From positions 845,216-909,215 of the forward strand of contig CAVUMI010000006.1 of the NCBI GenBank assembly GCA_963742585.1: 64,000 nucleotides of DNA, written 5' to 3'. Positions 32,671 through 41,079 of this stretch are shown one piece after another. The notes under the pieces are model-generated. The model was given only the letters and a program-made list of their open reading frames with translations. It had not been told where the DNA came from and did not search any database. The position numbers were made by a program, and so were the translations under genes. This DNA is from JACDEA01 sp963742585 (GTDB lineage: Bacteria > Actinomycetota > Acidimicrobiia > Acidimicrobiales > JACDEA01). Position 1 is the stretch's first letter. Every line of letters begins with the position of its first letter.

Positions 32671-33776
32671 GGCGGTGTCGCCGTCCGGCGTGGGCCGACG
32701 TCGATCTCACCGCGATTTCCCACAACACGCGCATCCTCCGCGATCTGGTGGCGCCCGCCACGGTCTGCGCAGTCGTCAAGGCCAACGGGTATGGACACGG
32801 CGCGGTGCCCGCCGCCACTGCCGCCCTCGAAGGCGGCGCGTCTTGGTTGGCGGTTGCGTTCGTCGAGGAAGGCATCGCGTTGCGCGAGGCGGGGTTGGAC
32901 GCGCCCGTGTTGCTGTTGTCCGAACCGGCCGGCGGGGCGATGGCCACCGCCGTCGCTCACCGCCTCACTCCCACCGTGTACACCGAGGCAGGGGTGGCCG
33001 CGGCGCGGGACGCCGGCGTCCCAGCCGTCCATCTGAAGGTCGACTCCGGCATGCACCGCGTGGGCGCGGCGCCGGAGGACGTGGGTGCGATCGGCAACGC
33101 GATCGTGACGAGTGGGATGCGCCTCGAAGGTTTCTGGACCCATCTGGCCGTGGCCGACGAGGCGGACAAGGACGCCACCACCAAGGAGCAGTTGCGGCGG
33201 TTCGAGGACGCACGCGCGGTCATCGACGCCGCCGGTCTCGAACCAGACATCGTGCACGCCGCCAATTCCGCGGGTGCCATCGCCCACCCCGCGGCGCGCT
33301 ACGACCTCGTCCGTTGCGGGATCGCGGTGTACGGCGTCGCGCCCGCCCCCGGGCTCGCCGGTCGCGTCGAGCTGCGACCGGCGATGTCGGTGCGGGCCGA
33401 GGTGACCCACGTCCGCCGTATCGACGCGGGCGAAGGCGTTTCGTACGGTCACCGGTTCATCGCGTCGCGGCCGACGACGATCGCCACGGTGCCACTCGGA
33501 TACGCCGACGGCGTCCCGCGCCGCCTGGGCGTCGACGGCGCGCCGGTGTTGGTTGGTGGTGCGCGGCGGCCGATCGCCGGTGTGGTCACGATGGACCAGC
33601 TGATGGTGGACTGCGGGCCCGACGCGGCGGTGACCGTCGGCGATGAGGTCGTCCTCATCGGGCGTCAGGGCGATGAGGAGGTCACCGCCGACGAGTGGGC
33701 CGGACGGTTGGGAACGATCGCCTACGAGGTGATCTGCGGGATCGGCCCGCGCGTGCAGCGGCGCTACGGCCCGTAG
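32652..33776 (+). CDS. alr: Alanine racemase
   Basis: PLP enzyme supplying D-alanine for peptidoglycan. The PLP lysine motif is VCAVVKANGYGHGA; MHRVG and the second-base Tyr in GVSYGHRF follow, with TMDQLMVD near the C-terminus. It has 374 residues from GTG 32652, overlapping nnr by 19 bp. Another GTG (32663) starts a more natural-looking leader in a different frame, so a further indel near 32685 is possible and the exact start is open. Confidence 0.94.
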   Translation: MVVECLRRCRRPAWADVDLTAISHNTRILRDLVAPATVCAVVKANGYGHGAVPAATAALEGGASWLAVAFVEEGIALREAGLDAPVLLLSEPAGGAMATAVAHRLTPTVYTEAGVAAARDAGVPAVHLKVDSGMHRVGAAPEDVGAIGNAIVTSGMRLEGFWTHLAVADEADKDATTKEQLRRFEDARAVIDAAGLEPDIVHAANSAGAIAHPAARYDLVRCGIAVYGVAPAPGLAGRVELRPAMSVRAEVTHVRRIDAGEGVSYGHRFIASRPTTIATVPLGYADGVPRRLGVDGAPVLVGGARRPIAGVVTMDQLMVDCGPDAAVTVGDEVVLIGRQGDEEVTADEWAGRLGTIAYEVICGIGPRVQRRYGP

Positions 33777-34631
33777 GTGATCACGCACGTTCCGGGAGTC
33801 CGCGCCGGGCACTGGACCGACGACGTGGCGCGCACGGGCTGCACCGTCGTGCTGTTCCCCAGCGACACCGTGGCGTCGGGCGAGGTGCGCGGCGGCGCGC
33901 CGGGAACGCGTGAGTTCGACCTGCTCTCGCCCGACCGACTCGTCAACCGCATTCACGCGGTCGTGCTGGCCGGCGGCTCGGCGTTCGGGCTCGCGGCGTG
34001 TGACGGTGTCGTGCGCTGGTGCGAGGAGCGGGGGATCGGGTTTCCCACCGCGGCGGGGCCGGTGCCGATTGTCGTCGGCGCGGTGTTGTTCGACCTGATG
34101 CAGGGCGACCCTTCGGTGCGGCCCGACGCTGCCGCTGGCTACGCGGCCTGCGTGGCGGCGACCGACGGCGCAGTCGCTACGGGCGCGGTCGGCGCGGGTA
34201 CCGGCGCGACGGTGAGTAAGTGGCGCGGCCGGGAGCACGCGCGTCAAGGCGGCGTGGGAACCGCCGCTGAGCGCGACGGCGACCTGATCGTGGCTGCGCT
34301 GATCGCGGTGAACGCGTTCGGCGACATCCGCCCGCCGTCCGGTGACCGGCCGCCCGCGTTGGGTATCGATCCGGCGGCCGCATTCGAGCACACGACGATC
34401 GGTGTCATCGCCACCAACGCCAACCTCGACAAGCGGGGATGCCTGCTCACCGCGCAGAGCGGGCACGACGGCCTGGCCCGCGCGCTCGAACCCGCGCACG
34501 CCACCGTCGACGGTGACGCGCTGGTTGCGGCGGCCGTCGGCGGTGTCGACGCGCCGCTCGATCACGTACGGATCCTCGCCGCCCGCGCCGTCGAGGGGGC
34601 CATTCGCGCGGCAGTACCCCACCCCTCCTAG
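33777..34631 (+). CDS. P1/S58-family peptidase (DmpA-like)
   Basis: Resembles the self-processing Ntn-hydrolase family S58, whose members include beta-peptidyl aminopeptidases. It has 284 residues. Conserved-looking parts are TGCTVVLFP, VVLAGGSAFGLAACDGVVRW, and the region IGVIATNANLDKRG that leads to the mid-protein cleavage site in the family. GTG 33777 abuts the alr stop. Substrate unknown. Palindromic element copy B begins 6 bp after the stop. Confidence 0.8.
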   Translation: MITHVPGVRAGHWTDDVARTGCTVVLFPSDTVASGEVRGGAPGTREFDLLSPDRLVNRIHAVVLAGGSAFGLAACDGVVRWCEERGIGFPTAAGPVPIVVGAVLFDLMQGDPSVRPDAAAGYAACVAATDGAVATGAVGAGTGATVSKWRGREHARQGGVGTAAERDGDLIVAALIAVNAFGDIRPPSGDRPPALGIDPAAAFEHTTIGVIATNANLDKRGCLLTAQSGHDGLARALEPAHATVDGDALVAAAVGGVDAPLDHVRILAARAVEGAIRAAVPHPS

Positions 34632-34637
34632 CCACCT

Positions 34638-34759
34638 CACCCAAGATGCAGTTTTGCAACGCGACGCACCCAAGCTGGTCGGCGACTGGCGCGAATGCCT
34701 CGGTTCGGACGCGTCTTCGAACCTTGGGTGCCGGACGTTGCAATTCTGCATCTTGGGTG
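34638..34759. repeat. Nested palindromic intergenic element, copy B (122 bp)
   Basis: Outer arms 34638-34661 and 34736-34759 match at 22 of 24 positions. Inner arms 34666-34676 (GCACCCAAGCT) and 34721-34731 (ACCTTGGGTGC) match at 10 of 11. The centre is 44 nt, as in copy A. The four-times-repeated core is ACCCAAG where copy A has CTCCAAG. Read on the minus strand it also shares ATGCAGAATTG-type sequence and ATTCGC in the centre with copy A. It fills most of the 181-bp gap before udg. Confidence 0.8.
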
Positions 34760-34812
34760 CAGTGGTGGTGGCTGGCGTCGGGGGGCCATTCGCGCGGCGG
34801 TAGCCTGAGGTA

Positions 34813-35394
34813 GTGCCCAGCCTCGTTGAACTGGAGCGCGAGGCGCTTGTTTGTACGAAGTGCCCGCTGGCCGCCGGCCGCACGCAGGTCGTATTCGGCG
34901 TCGGTGACCCGAATGCTGACCTCATGTTCGTGGGCGAGGCGCCCGGCCGCGAGGAGGACCTCAAGGGCGAGCCGTTCGTCGGCCGTTCGGGCAAGTTGCT
35001 CGACAAGCTCGTGCTCGAAGAAATGGGGCTGACGCGCGAGCAGTTCTACATCGGCAACGTCATCAAATGCCGGCCTCCGAATAACCGTGACCCACTGCCG
35101 GATGAGATAGCGGCATGTCGCCCATACCTTGAGCGGCAGATCCAGATCATCGGACCCAAGGTGATCGTCACGCTGGGCAACTTCGCCACCAAGCTGTTGC
35201 TAGACACCACCGAGGGCATCACCAAAGTGCGTGGCCGGACCTACTCCTACGGAGCCACCACGCTGGTCCCCACGTTCCACCCGTCGGCTGCGCTGCAGGG
35301 TGGCGGCACCGAGGTGCTGGCCCGGATGCGCGCCGACCTGGTCCGGGCCAAGCAGGCGCTGGCCCGCCGGCCGAAAGGCAGTGACAGCGCATGA
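34813..35394 (+). CDS. udg: Uracil-DNA glycosylase, Fe-S (family 4) type
   Basis: Excises uracil from DNA. It has 193 residues. Four Cys positions typical of the 4Fe-4S form are seen (CTKC near residue 14, KCRP, and AACRPY). The active-site motif is GEAPGREEDLKGEPFVGRSG and the C-terminal motif is PTFHPSAAL. GTG 34813 lies 53 bp after palindromic element B. It overlaps tsaE by 4 bp. Confidence 0.93.
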   Translation: MPSLVELEREALVCTKCPLAAGRTQVVFGVGDPNADLMFVGEAPGREEDLKGEPFVGRSGKLLDKLVLEEMGLTREQFYIGNVIKCRPPNNRDPLPDEIAACRPYLERQIQIIGPKVIVTLGNFATKLLLDTTEGITKVRGRTYSYGATTLVPTFHPSAALQGGGTEVLARMRADLVRAKQALARRPKGSDSA

Positions 35395-35873
35395 TCCGGG
35401 CGGCCACGAAGTCGGCCGATGACACCCGCGACCTTGCCGCCCAGCTCGCCGCGCTCGCCCGATCGGGCGACGTCATCCTGCTGGCCGGGGACCTGGGCGC
35501 CGGCAAGACGACGTTCACCCAGGGCTTCGGCAAGGGCCTGGGCGTGCCTGAACAGATCACCAGCCCAACATTTACGCTCGTCCACACGTATGAAGGGCGC
35601 CTCAAGCTCGTTCACGTAGATGTGTATCGGCTGGAGCTCCTGCAGGAAGTGATCGATCTCGGCCTGCCCGAGCTGATCGACGAGCAGGGCGCTGTCGCGT
35701 TGATCGAGTGGGGCGAAGCCGCCGCGCCCGCGCTGGCCACCGACTACCTGCGCGTGCGCATCGAGTTCGGCACCGACGATGACGAACGGGAGTTCACGCT
35801 CGAGCCGGTCGGACCGTCGTGGCGCGATCGGCCCGACGCACTACGCGACGCCCTTAGTGGGTGGACGGCGTGA
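35391..35873 (+). CDS. tsaE: tRNA t6A biosynthesis ATPase TsaE
   Basis: P-loop ATPase of the TsaB-TsaD-TsaE complex that makes N6-threonylcarbamoyladenosine at A37. It has 160 residues, with LAGDLGAGKTTFTQGFG (Walker A), SPTFTLVHTYEG, HVDVYRLE and ALIEWGEA. The ATG overlaps the udg TGA, and its own TGA overlaps the tsaB GTG. Confidence 0.96.
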   Translation: MIRAATKSADDTRDLAAQLAALARSGDVILLAGDLGAGKTTFTQGFGKGLGVPEQITSPTFTLVHTYEGRLKLVHVDVYRLELLQEVIDLGLPELIDEQGAVALIEWGEAAAPALATDYLRVRIEFGTDDDEREFTLEPVGPSWRDRPDALRDALSGWTA

Positions 35874-36596
35874 TCATCCTCGGCATTGAGACGTCCACCG
35901 AACAGGTTGGCTGCGCGATCGGTGGACAAGAGGGCGTCCTCGCGTCCTTCCACGCGGCGCGCGAGTCGCCGCCACGCGGAAACACTGACGCCGGCCATCG
36001 AGTTCGCATGCCAGCAGGCGCAGATCGAGTTGCGACAGGTGAGCGCGATCGCGGTGGGCATCGGCCCCGGGTTGTTCACCGGCTTACGCGTCGGCATCGC
36101 CACCGGCAAAGCCATGGCGCTCGCGCTGCGCGTGCCGATGGTCGGTTTCTCGAGTCTCGACCTACTCGCGTTCCCGGTGCGGTACTCGCCGCGGCTCATC
36201 GTGCCGGTCATCGACGCGAAGCGGGGTGAGGTGTTCAGCGCGACCTACCGCCACGTGCAGGGCGGCGTGCAGCGCGTGTCACCGTATTCCGTCAGCACTC
36301 CCCACGATCTCGCGTCGGACCTCCTCGCTGGCGCGGACGAGTGCTTGCTGGTCGGTGACGGCGCGCTTCGTTACGCGGAGTTGTTTGCCGAAAACGAGCG
36401 CGTGGAGATCGGTACCGTCGGCACCGCGAACCCGTCGGCCGCCGCGTTGGTGGAACTCGCGCATCCGCGCGCGGTGCGCGAGGAGTTCGTGCAACCGGCG
36501 CGGATCGAGCCGCTGTACCTGCGCAAGGCCGACGCCAAGATCAACTGGGCGACGCGCGAGCCCGTCGGCTCCGGAGACCGAGCGGAGTCGGCGTAA
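35870..36596 (+). CDS. tsaB: tRNA t6A scaffold protein TsaB (one frameshift)
   Basis: Inactive ASKHA partner of TsaD. The first part, VIILGIETSTEQVGCAIGG, is read from GTG 35870. Near 35970 the frame shifts by +1 (one apparent extra T in GAGTCGCC), and the rest is read in the next frame: AIAVGIGPGLFTGLRVGIATGKAMA, PVIDAKRGEVFSATY. Corrected length is about 241 residues. The conserved halves suggest an intact gene with a sequence error. It lies between tsaE and rimI as usual. Confidence 0.9.
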
Positions 36597-37151
36597 GTGG
36601 CGGCGCGCGTGGAACGACCTGATCCCGCAGACGTCGAGGTGGCCATCGGGCCCATGCGCCGGCGCCACCTGCGGAGCGTGCTGCGCATCGAGGCGCAGGT
36701 GTACCCGCGGCCGTGGTCGCTGAGCCTCTTTATGAGCGAGTTGGCCCTGCGCACGAGCCGGGCCTACGTGGTGGCGCGGGTCGACGGCATGGTCGCCGGG
36801 TACGCCGGGATGATGTTGGCCGGCGACGACGCCCACATAACGACGATCGCGGTCGAGCCGGAGTGGCACCGCTACAAGATCGGTACCCGGCTGCTCCTCC
36901 ATCTCGTGCGCGAAGCGATCCAGCGCGACGCGCATCACATCACGCTCGAGGTGCGGGTCACCAACCATCCCGCGCAGGCGCTCTACCGGGTGTTCGGGTT
37001 CCGACCGGCCGGGGTTCGCAAGAACTACTACGCCGAGACCAACGAGGACGCGTTGGTGATGTGGGCCGACGATGTCGATCAGCCCGAGTACACGCGGCGG
37101 CTCGCCCGCCTGGGGAAGGGAATTCCGGGAGCTACCGTTCTCGAGGAGTAA
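36597..37151 (+). CDS. rimI: Ribosomal protein S18 alanine N-acetyltransferase-like GNAT
   Basis: GNAT acetyltransferase of the RimI group. It has 184 residues. The substrate-side motif is YPRPWSLSLFMSEL, the acetyl-CoA loop is EPEWHRYKIGTRLL (Arg/Gln-x-x-Gly-x-Gly/Ala replaced by RYKIGT), and NHPAQALYRVFGFRPAG-KNYYAE follows. It is embedded in the tsaE-tsaB-rimI-tsaD block, which supports the assignment. GTG 36597 abuts the tsaB stop. Confidence 0.92.
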   Translation: MAARVERPDPADVEVAIGPMRRRHLRSVLRIEAQVYPRPWSLSLFMSELALRTSRAYVVARVDGMVAGYAGMMLAGDDAHITTIAVEPEWHRYKIGTRLLLHLVREAIQRDAHHITLEVRVTNHPAQALYRVFGFRPAGVRKNYYAETNEDALVMWADDVDQPEYTRRLARLGKGIPGATVLEE

Positions 37152-37152
37152 A

Positions 37153-37220
37153 GGAAGGCGGAGGCCGGAGGCGGAGCCGTCTAAGGAAGGCGGAGGCGGA
37201 GTCGGAGCCGCCCGGGAGAG
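37153..37220 (+). repeat. Two tandem dispersed-repeat copies between rimI and tsaD
   Basis: 37153-37179 and 37185-37220 are successive copies of the GGAAGGCGGAGGCGGAG-type repeat, the second complete with GCCCGGGAGAG. The GGGAGAG lies 6-10 bases before the tsaD ATG and can act as its ribosome-binding site. Confidence 0.85.
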
Positions 37221-37224
37221 ATAC

Positions 37225-38220
37225 ATGACCACCAAAATTCTTGGCATAGAGACATCGTGTGACGAGACGGCGGCCGCAGTGGTCGTCGACGGGCGCACCG
37301 TGCTTTCGTCGGTGGTGTCGAGCCAGGTCGACCTGCACGCCCGCTTCGGTGGTGTGGTTCCCGAGTTGGCCAGCCGGGCGCACGTCGAAGTCCTGAATCC
37401 AGTGGTGGCCGAGGCACTGGTCGAGGCGGGCGTCGAAGTGCCCGACGCGGTGGCGGCAACCGTCGGTCCCGGGCTCATCGGCTCGCTGCTCGTCGGCGTG
37501 TCGAGCGCCAAGGCGCTGGCGCTGGTGTGGGGCGTGCCGTTCGTCGGCGTCAACCACCTCGAAGGTCACCTGTACGCGTCGTTCCTCGAGGAGCCCGATC
37601 TTGAACTGCCCCTGGTCGTCCTGCTGGTCTCGGGCGGCCACACGATGCTCATCGACATGCAAGCGCCGGGTCGTTACCACCTCCTCGGCCAGACGATCGA
37701 CGACGCGGCCGGCGAGGCCTTCGACAAGGTGGCGCGCTACCTGGGCCTCGGCTATCCCGGCGGTCCCGCCATCGACCAGCTCGCCACCGAAGGCGACCCG
37801 ACCGCCATCGCCTTCCCCCGCTCGATGCTCGAGGACGGCTACGACTTCAGCTTCAGCGGCATCAAGACATCAGTGGTGCGGTACGTGAAGGCCAATCCCG
37901 AGGTGAGCACGGCGGACGTCGCCGCCTCGTTCCAGACCGCGGTGGTCGATGTTCTCGTGGCCAAGGCCCGCCGGGCCGCCGCCGACATCGGGGCGCACGG
38001 CATCTGCCTCGCCGGCGGTGTGGCCGCCAACTCGCTCCTCCGTGACCGCATGGCCGCTGCGTGTGCTGAGGACGGGCGCCGGGCGTTCGTGCCCAGCCGG
38101 GCGATGTGCACCGACAACGCGGCGATGATCGCCGCCGCGGGCTGGTGGCGCCTCCAGTCCGACGGACCCTGGTCCCTCGACACCGCCGCCGACCCGAACC
38201 TCAGATTGCCGGTTCTCTGA
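37225..38220 (+). CDS. tsaD: tRNA N6-adenosine threonylcarbamoyltransferase TsaD
   Basis: Catalytic subunit of t6A synthesis. It has 331 residues. Present are GIETSCDETAAAVV, FGGVVPELASRAHVE with the metal-binding histidines, NHLEGHLYA, VSGGHTML, and LAGGVAANSLLR. ATG 37225 follows the repeat-derived GGGAGAG; the in-frame sequence further upstream is repeat and rimI and was excluded. Confidence 0.97.
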   Translation: MTTKILGIETSCDETAAAVVVDGRTVLSSVVSSQVDLHARFGGVVPELASRAHVEVLNPVVAEALVEAGVEVPDAVAATVGPGLIGSLLVGVSSAKALALVWGVPFVGVNHLEGHLYASFLEEPDLELPLVVLLVSGGHTMLIDMQAPGRYHLLGQTIDDAAGEAFDKVARYLGLGYPGGPAIDQLATEGDPTAIAFPRSMLEDGYDFSFSGIKTSVVRYVKANPEVSTADVAASFQTAVVDVLVAKARRAAADIGAHGICLAGGVAANSLLRDRMAAACAEDGRRAFVPSRAMCTDNAAMIAAAGWWRLQSDGPWSLDTAADPNLRLPVL

Positions 38221-38226
38221 CCCCAG

Positions 38227-38281
38227 TTGCCCGGATTTCGGGGTAGGGCTACGATTAGCACTCGCAAGGTCTGAGTGCTAA
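38227..38281 (+). promoter_or_regulatory. groESL promoter with perfect CIRCE operator
   Basis: The -35 TTGCCC (38227-38232), a 17-bp spacer and the -10 TACGAT (38250-38255) are followed by TTAGCACTC-N9-GAGTGCTAA (38255-38281), an exact CIRCE inverted repeat. HrcA repression of groESL is therefore expected; hrcA is not in the window. Confidence 0.9.
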
Positions 38282-38303
38282 TCGCCGTAGGAGGCGCCCG
38301 AAA

Positions 38304-38621
38304 ATGAATCTGCAGCCGCTTGATGACCGGATTGTCGTACGACCCACCGATGCCGAGAGCACCACGGCGTCCGGTCTGGTCATCCCCGACACCGCCAAGG
38401 AGAAGCCCCAGGAGGGTGAAGTCCTGGCCGTGGGCCCGGGTCGGCGGTCCGAGCAAACCGGTGAGCTAATCCCGATGGACGTCGCCGTGGGCGACACCGT
38501 CGTCTACTCGAAGTACGGCGGTACCGAGATCACCGTCGCCGGCGAAGACCTCCTCATCCTCACCAGCCGCGACGTGCTGGCCAAGAACAACGCCAAGGCT
38601 GCGGGCAAGGCCAAGAAGTAA
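38304..38621 (+). CDS. groES: Co-chaperonin GroES
   Basis: Heptameric lid of GroEL. It has 105 residues. The core is NLQPLDDRIVVRPTDAE, the mobile loop is TTASGLVIPDTAKEKPQEG, and VVYSKYGGTEI follows. A short Lys/Ala tail is added. AGGAGGC precedes the ATG. Its TAA overlaps the groEL ATG. Confidence 0.98.
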   Translation: MNLQPLDDRIVVRPTDAESTTASGLVIPDTAKEKPQEGEVLAVGPGRRSEQTGELIPMDVAVGDTVVYSKYGGTEITVAGEDLLILTSRDVLAKNNAKAAGKAKK

Positions 38622-40276
38622 TGAGCAAGCAGCTCAAGTTCGACGACGCGGCCCGCCGCGGCCTCGAGGCCGGCGTCAACAAGCTGGCCGACGCGGTCAA
38701 GGTCACGCTCGGCCCCAAGGGCCGCAACGTGGTCCTCGAGAAGAAGTTCGGCGCGCCCACCATCACCAACGACGGCGTCACCATCGCCCGTGAGGTCGAG
38801 CTGGAGGACGCCTTCGAGAACATGGGGGCGCAGCTCGTCAAGGAAGTCGCCACCAAGACCAACGACGTAGCGGGCGACGGCACCACCACCGCCACCGTGC
38901 TGGCTCAGGCGCTCGTGCGCGAAGGCCTTCGCAACGTGGCGGCCGGTGCCAGCCCCTCCGCGCTGAAGCGCGGCATGGAGCAGGCCGTCACGGCTGCGGT
39001 CAAGGCCATCAAGGACCAGGCGCAGGAAGTCGACGACAAGAACCAGATCGCGCAGGTCGCCGCCAACTCCGCGGCCGACCAGACGATCGGCGACGTCATC
39101 GCCGAGGCGATCGACAAGGTGGGCAAGGACGGCGTCGTCACGGTGGAAGAGTCGAACACCTTCGGCATGGAGCTCGAGTTCACCGAGGGCATGCAGTTCG
39201 ACAAGGGCTACCTGTCGCCCTACTTCGTCACCGACCCGGAGCGTCAGGAGGCGGTTCTCGAAGATCCGTACATCCTGATCGCCAACCAGAAGGTCAGCGC
39301 CGCCCACGACTTGATTCCCGTACTGGAGAAGGTCATCCAGTCCGGCAAGCCGTTGCTGGTGATTTCCGAGGACGCCGAGGGCGAGGCCCTCGCAGTGCTC
39401 GTCGTCAACAAGATCCGCGGCACGTTCACCTCGGTTGCGGTCAAGGCGCCCGGCTTCGGTGATCGTCGCAAGGCCATGCTGCAGGACATCGCCACCCTTA
39501 CCGGTGGTCAGGTCATCTCCGAAGAGGTCGGCCTCAAGCTCGAGAACGCCACGCTCGACCTCCTCGGTCGCGCTCGCAAGATCGTGGTCGAGAAGGACAC
39601 CACCACGATCATCGAGGGCGCCGGCAAGAAGGCCGACGTGCAGGGCCGCATCGCGCAGATCAAGCGGGAGATCGACGACACCGACTCCGACTGGGACAAG
39701 GAGAAGCTGCAGGAGCGGCTGGCCAAGCTCTCCGGCGGCGTCGCGGTCGTCAAGGTCGGCGCCGCTACCGAGATCGAGTTGAAGGAGAAGAAGCACCGCA
39801 TCGAGGACGCGCTGTCGGCGACTCGTGCGGCGATCGAGGAGGGCGTGGTCGCCGGCGGCGGCACCGCTCTCATCCGCAGCCGCTCCGCGGTCGACAAGGT
39901 GATCAAGAAGCTCACGGGCGACGAGGCCACCGGCGCCAGCATTGTGGCCAAGTCGCTGGCCGAGCCGGCGCGCTGGATCGCCAACAACGCCGGCCTCGAA
40001 GGCGCAGTGATCGTGCAGCAGATCGAGCGCGAGACCGGCTCGATCGGCATCAACGCGGCCACCGGCCAGTTCGAGGACCTGCTCAAGGCGGGCATCCTCG
40101 ACCCGGCCAAGGTCACCCGGTCGGCGCTGCAGAACGCGGCCTCGATCGCTGCGCTCATCCTCACCACCGAAGCCCTCGTGGCCGACAAGCCCGAGAAGAA
40201 CGGCGCCGGCGGTATGCCGGGCATGCCGCCGGGCGGCGGCGGCATGGGTGGCATGGGTGGAATGATGGGCATGTAG
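38621..40276 (+). CDS. groEL: Chaperonin GroEL
   Basis: 60-kDa chaperonin. It has 551 residues, with GPKGRNVVLEKKFG, the ATP-site motif VAGDGTTTATVLAQAL, and the C-terminal Gly/Met-rich tail (GGMPGMPPGGGGMGGMGG), which is typical of folding-active GroEL rather than His-tailed paralogues. It is coupled to groES under the CIRCE promoter. Confidence 0.99.
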   Translation: MSKQLKFDDAARRGLEAGVNKLADAVKVTLGPKGRNVVLEKKFGAPTITNDGVTIAREVELEDAFENMGAQLVKEVATKTNDVAGDGTTTATVLAQALVREGLRNVAAGASPSALKRGMEQAVTAAVKAIKDQAQEVDDKNQIAQVAANSAADQTIGDVIAEAIDKVGKDGVVTVEESNTFGMELEFTEGMQFDKGYLSPYFVTDPERQEAVLEDPYILIANQKVSAAHDLIPVLEKVIQSGKPLLVISEDAEGEALAVLVVNKIRGTFTSVAVKAPGFGDRRKAMLQDIATLTGGQVISEEVGLKLENATLDLLGRARKIVVEKDTTTIIEGAGKKADVQGRIAQIKREIDDTDSDWDKEKLQERLAKLSGGVAVVKVGAATEIELKEKKHRIEDALSATRAAIEEGVVAGGGTALIRSRSAVDKVIKKLTGDEATGASIVAKSLAEPARWIANNAGLEGAVIVQQIERETGSIGINAATGQFEDLLKAGILDPAKVTRSALQNAASIAALILTTEALVADKPEKNGAGGMPGMPPGGGGMGGMGGMMGM

Positions 40277-40290
40277 TAGTAGCTCTCGTC

Positions 40291-41079
40291 GTGTCGAAGA
40301 CGCGCCATGTAATGGATGTTGACGGGGTTGTCGCCGAACTCGAAGAGAACGGCTACGCCATCGTCGAAGGAATGCTCTCGCCGGAGGAGGTCGCTGCTGC
40401 CCGCAGCGACCTTCTTCGCGTCCTGAGCGAAACGCCGACCGGTCGCAACGACTTCGAGGGCTACAAGACCCAGCGGGTGTACGCGTTGTTCGCCAAGACC
40501 CGGGCCTTCGATAAGCCCGCCCTCGACCCGCTGCTGCTTGGTGTCCTCGACCGCATCCTGGGTCCGTGTCAGTTCAGCGCACCGGTAGGCATCTACATCG
40601 GCCCGGGGGAGAAGGCCCAGGGCTTGCACACCGACGACGGCATCTACCCCGTCGCCCGGCCGCACGACCACTTCGTCCTCAACACGATGTGGGCCCTCGA
40701 TGATTTCACCGACGAGAACGGTGCCACGCGGCTCATTCCGAAGAGCCACGCGTGGCTCGACTGGCCCACGCAAGACTTCGACGAGCTCGAAGCGATGACT
40801 ATCAACGCGGTGATGCCCGCCGGCTCGGTGATGTTCTATCTGGGGTCGTTGGTGCACGGCGGTGGCGCCAACCGCACCGACCTGCCGCGGCTCGGCGTCA
40901 TCCTCGAGTTCGTTGTGGGCTGGTTGCGGGCGCAGGAGAACCACGTCATCGCGGTACCGCACGACATGGCCGCCCAGCTCCCGGAGCGTCTCCAAGAACT
41001 GCTCGGTTACAACGTCTACCCGCCGTTCGTCGGCTACGTCGACGGCCGCCACCCCCGCCGCGTCGCCTTCGGCAGCTAG
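40291..41079 (+). CDS. Phytanoyl-CoA dioxygenase (PhyH) family protein
   Basis: Predicted Fe(II)/2-oxoglutarate oxygenase, 262 residues. The metal motif is HTDDG (HxD) near residue 112, the distal His is in GSLVHGGGANRTD, and the following Arg in LPRLGV is a candidate 2-oxoglutarate anchor. It starts at GTG 40291, 14 bp after groEL, so it may be read through from the heat-shock promoter. It converges on the cyclase gene, and the two stop codons share CTAG. It is a second, distinct PhyH protein in this window. Confidence 0.85.
   Translation: MSKTRHVMDVDGVVAELEENGYAIVEGMLSPEEVAAARSDLLRVLSETPTGRNDFEGYKTQRVYALFAKTRAFDKPALDPLLLGVLDRILGPCQFSAPVGIYIGPGEKAQGLHTDDGIYPVARPHDHFVLNTMWALDDFTDENGATRLIPKSHAWLDWPTQDFDELEAMTINAVMPAGSVMFYLGSLVHGGGANRTDLPRLGVILEFVVGWLRAQENHVIAVPHDMAAQLPERLQELLGYNVYPPFVGYVDGRHPRRVAFGS

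Noticed and set aside
31782..35006. A 1074-codon open frame on the minus strand across nnr, alr, the P1 peptidase and udg
   Set aside because: It is antisense to recognisable enzymes and has the Arg/Pro/Ala-rich composition of GC-rich shadow frames. No family motif was seen.
36568..36596. A possible degenerate copy of the purine-rich repeat at the tsaB 3' end
   Set aside because: GGAGACCGAGCGGAGTCGG is similar in composition but lacks the CGGGAGA end, so it was not counted.
38504..39796. 430-codon minus-strand frame over groES-groEL
   Set aside because: A shadow of conserved codon bias in groEL. Its product shows no domain features.
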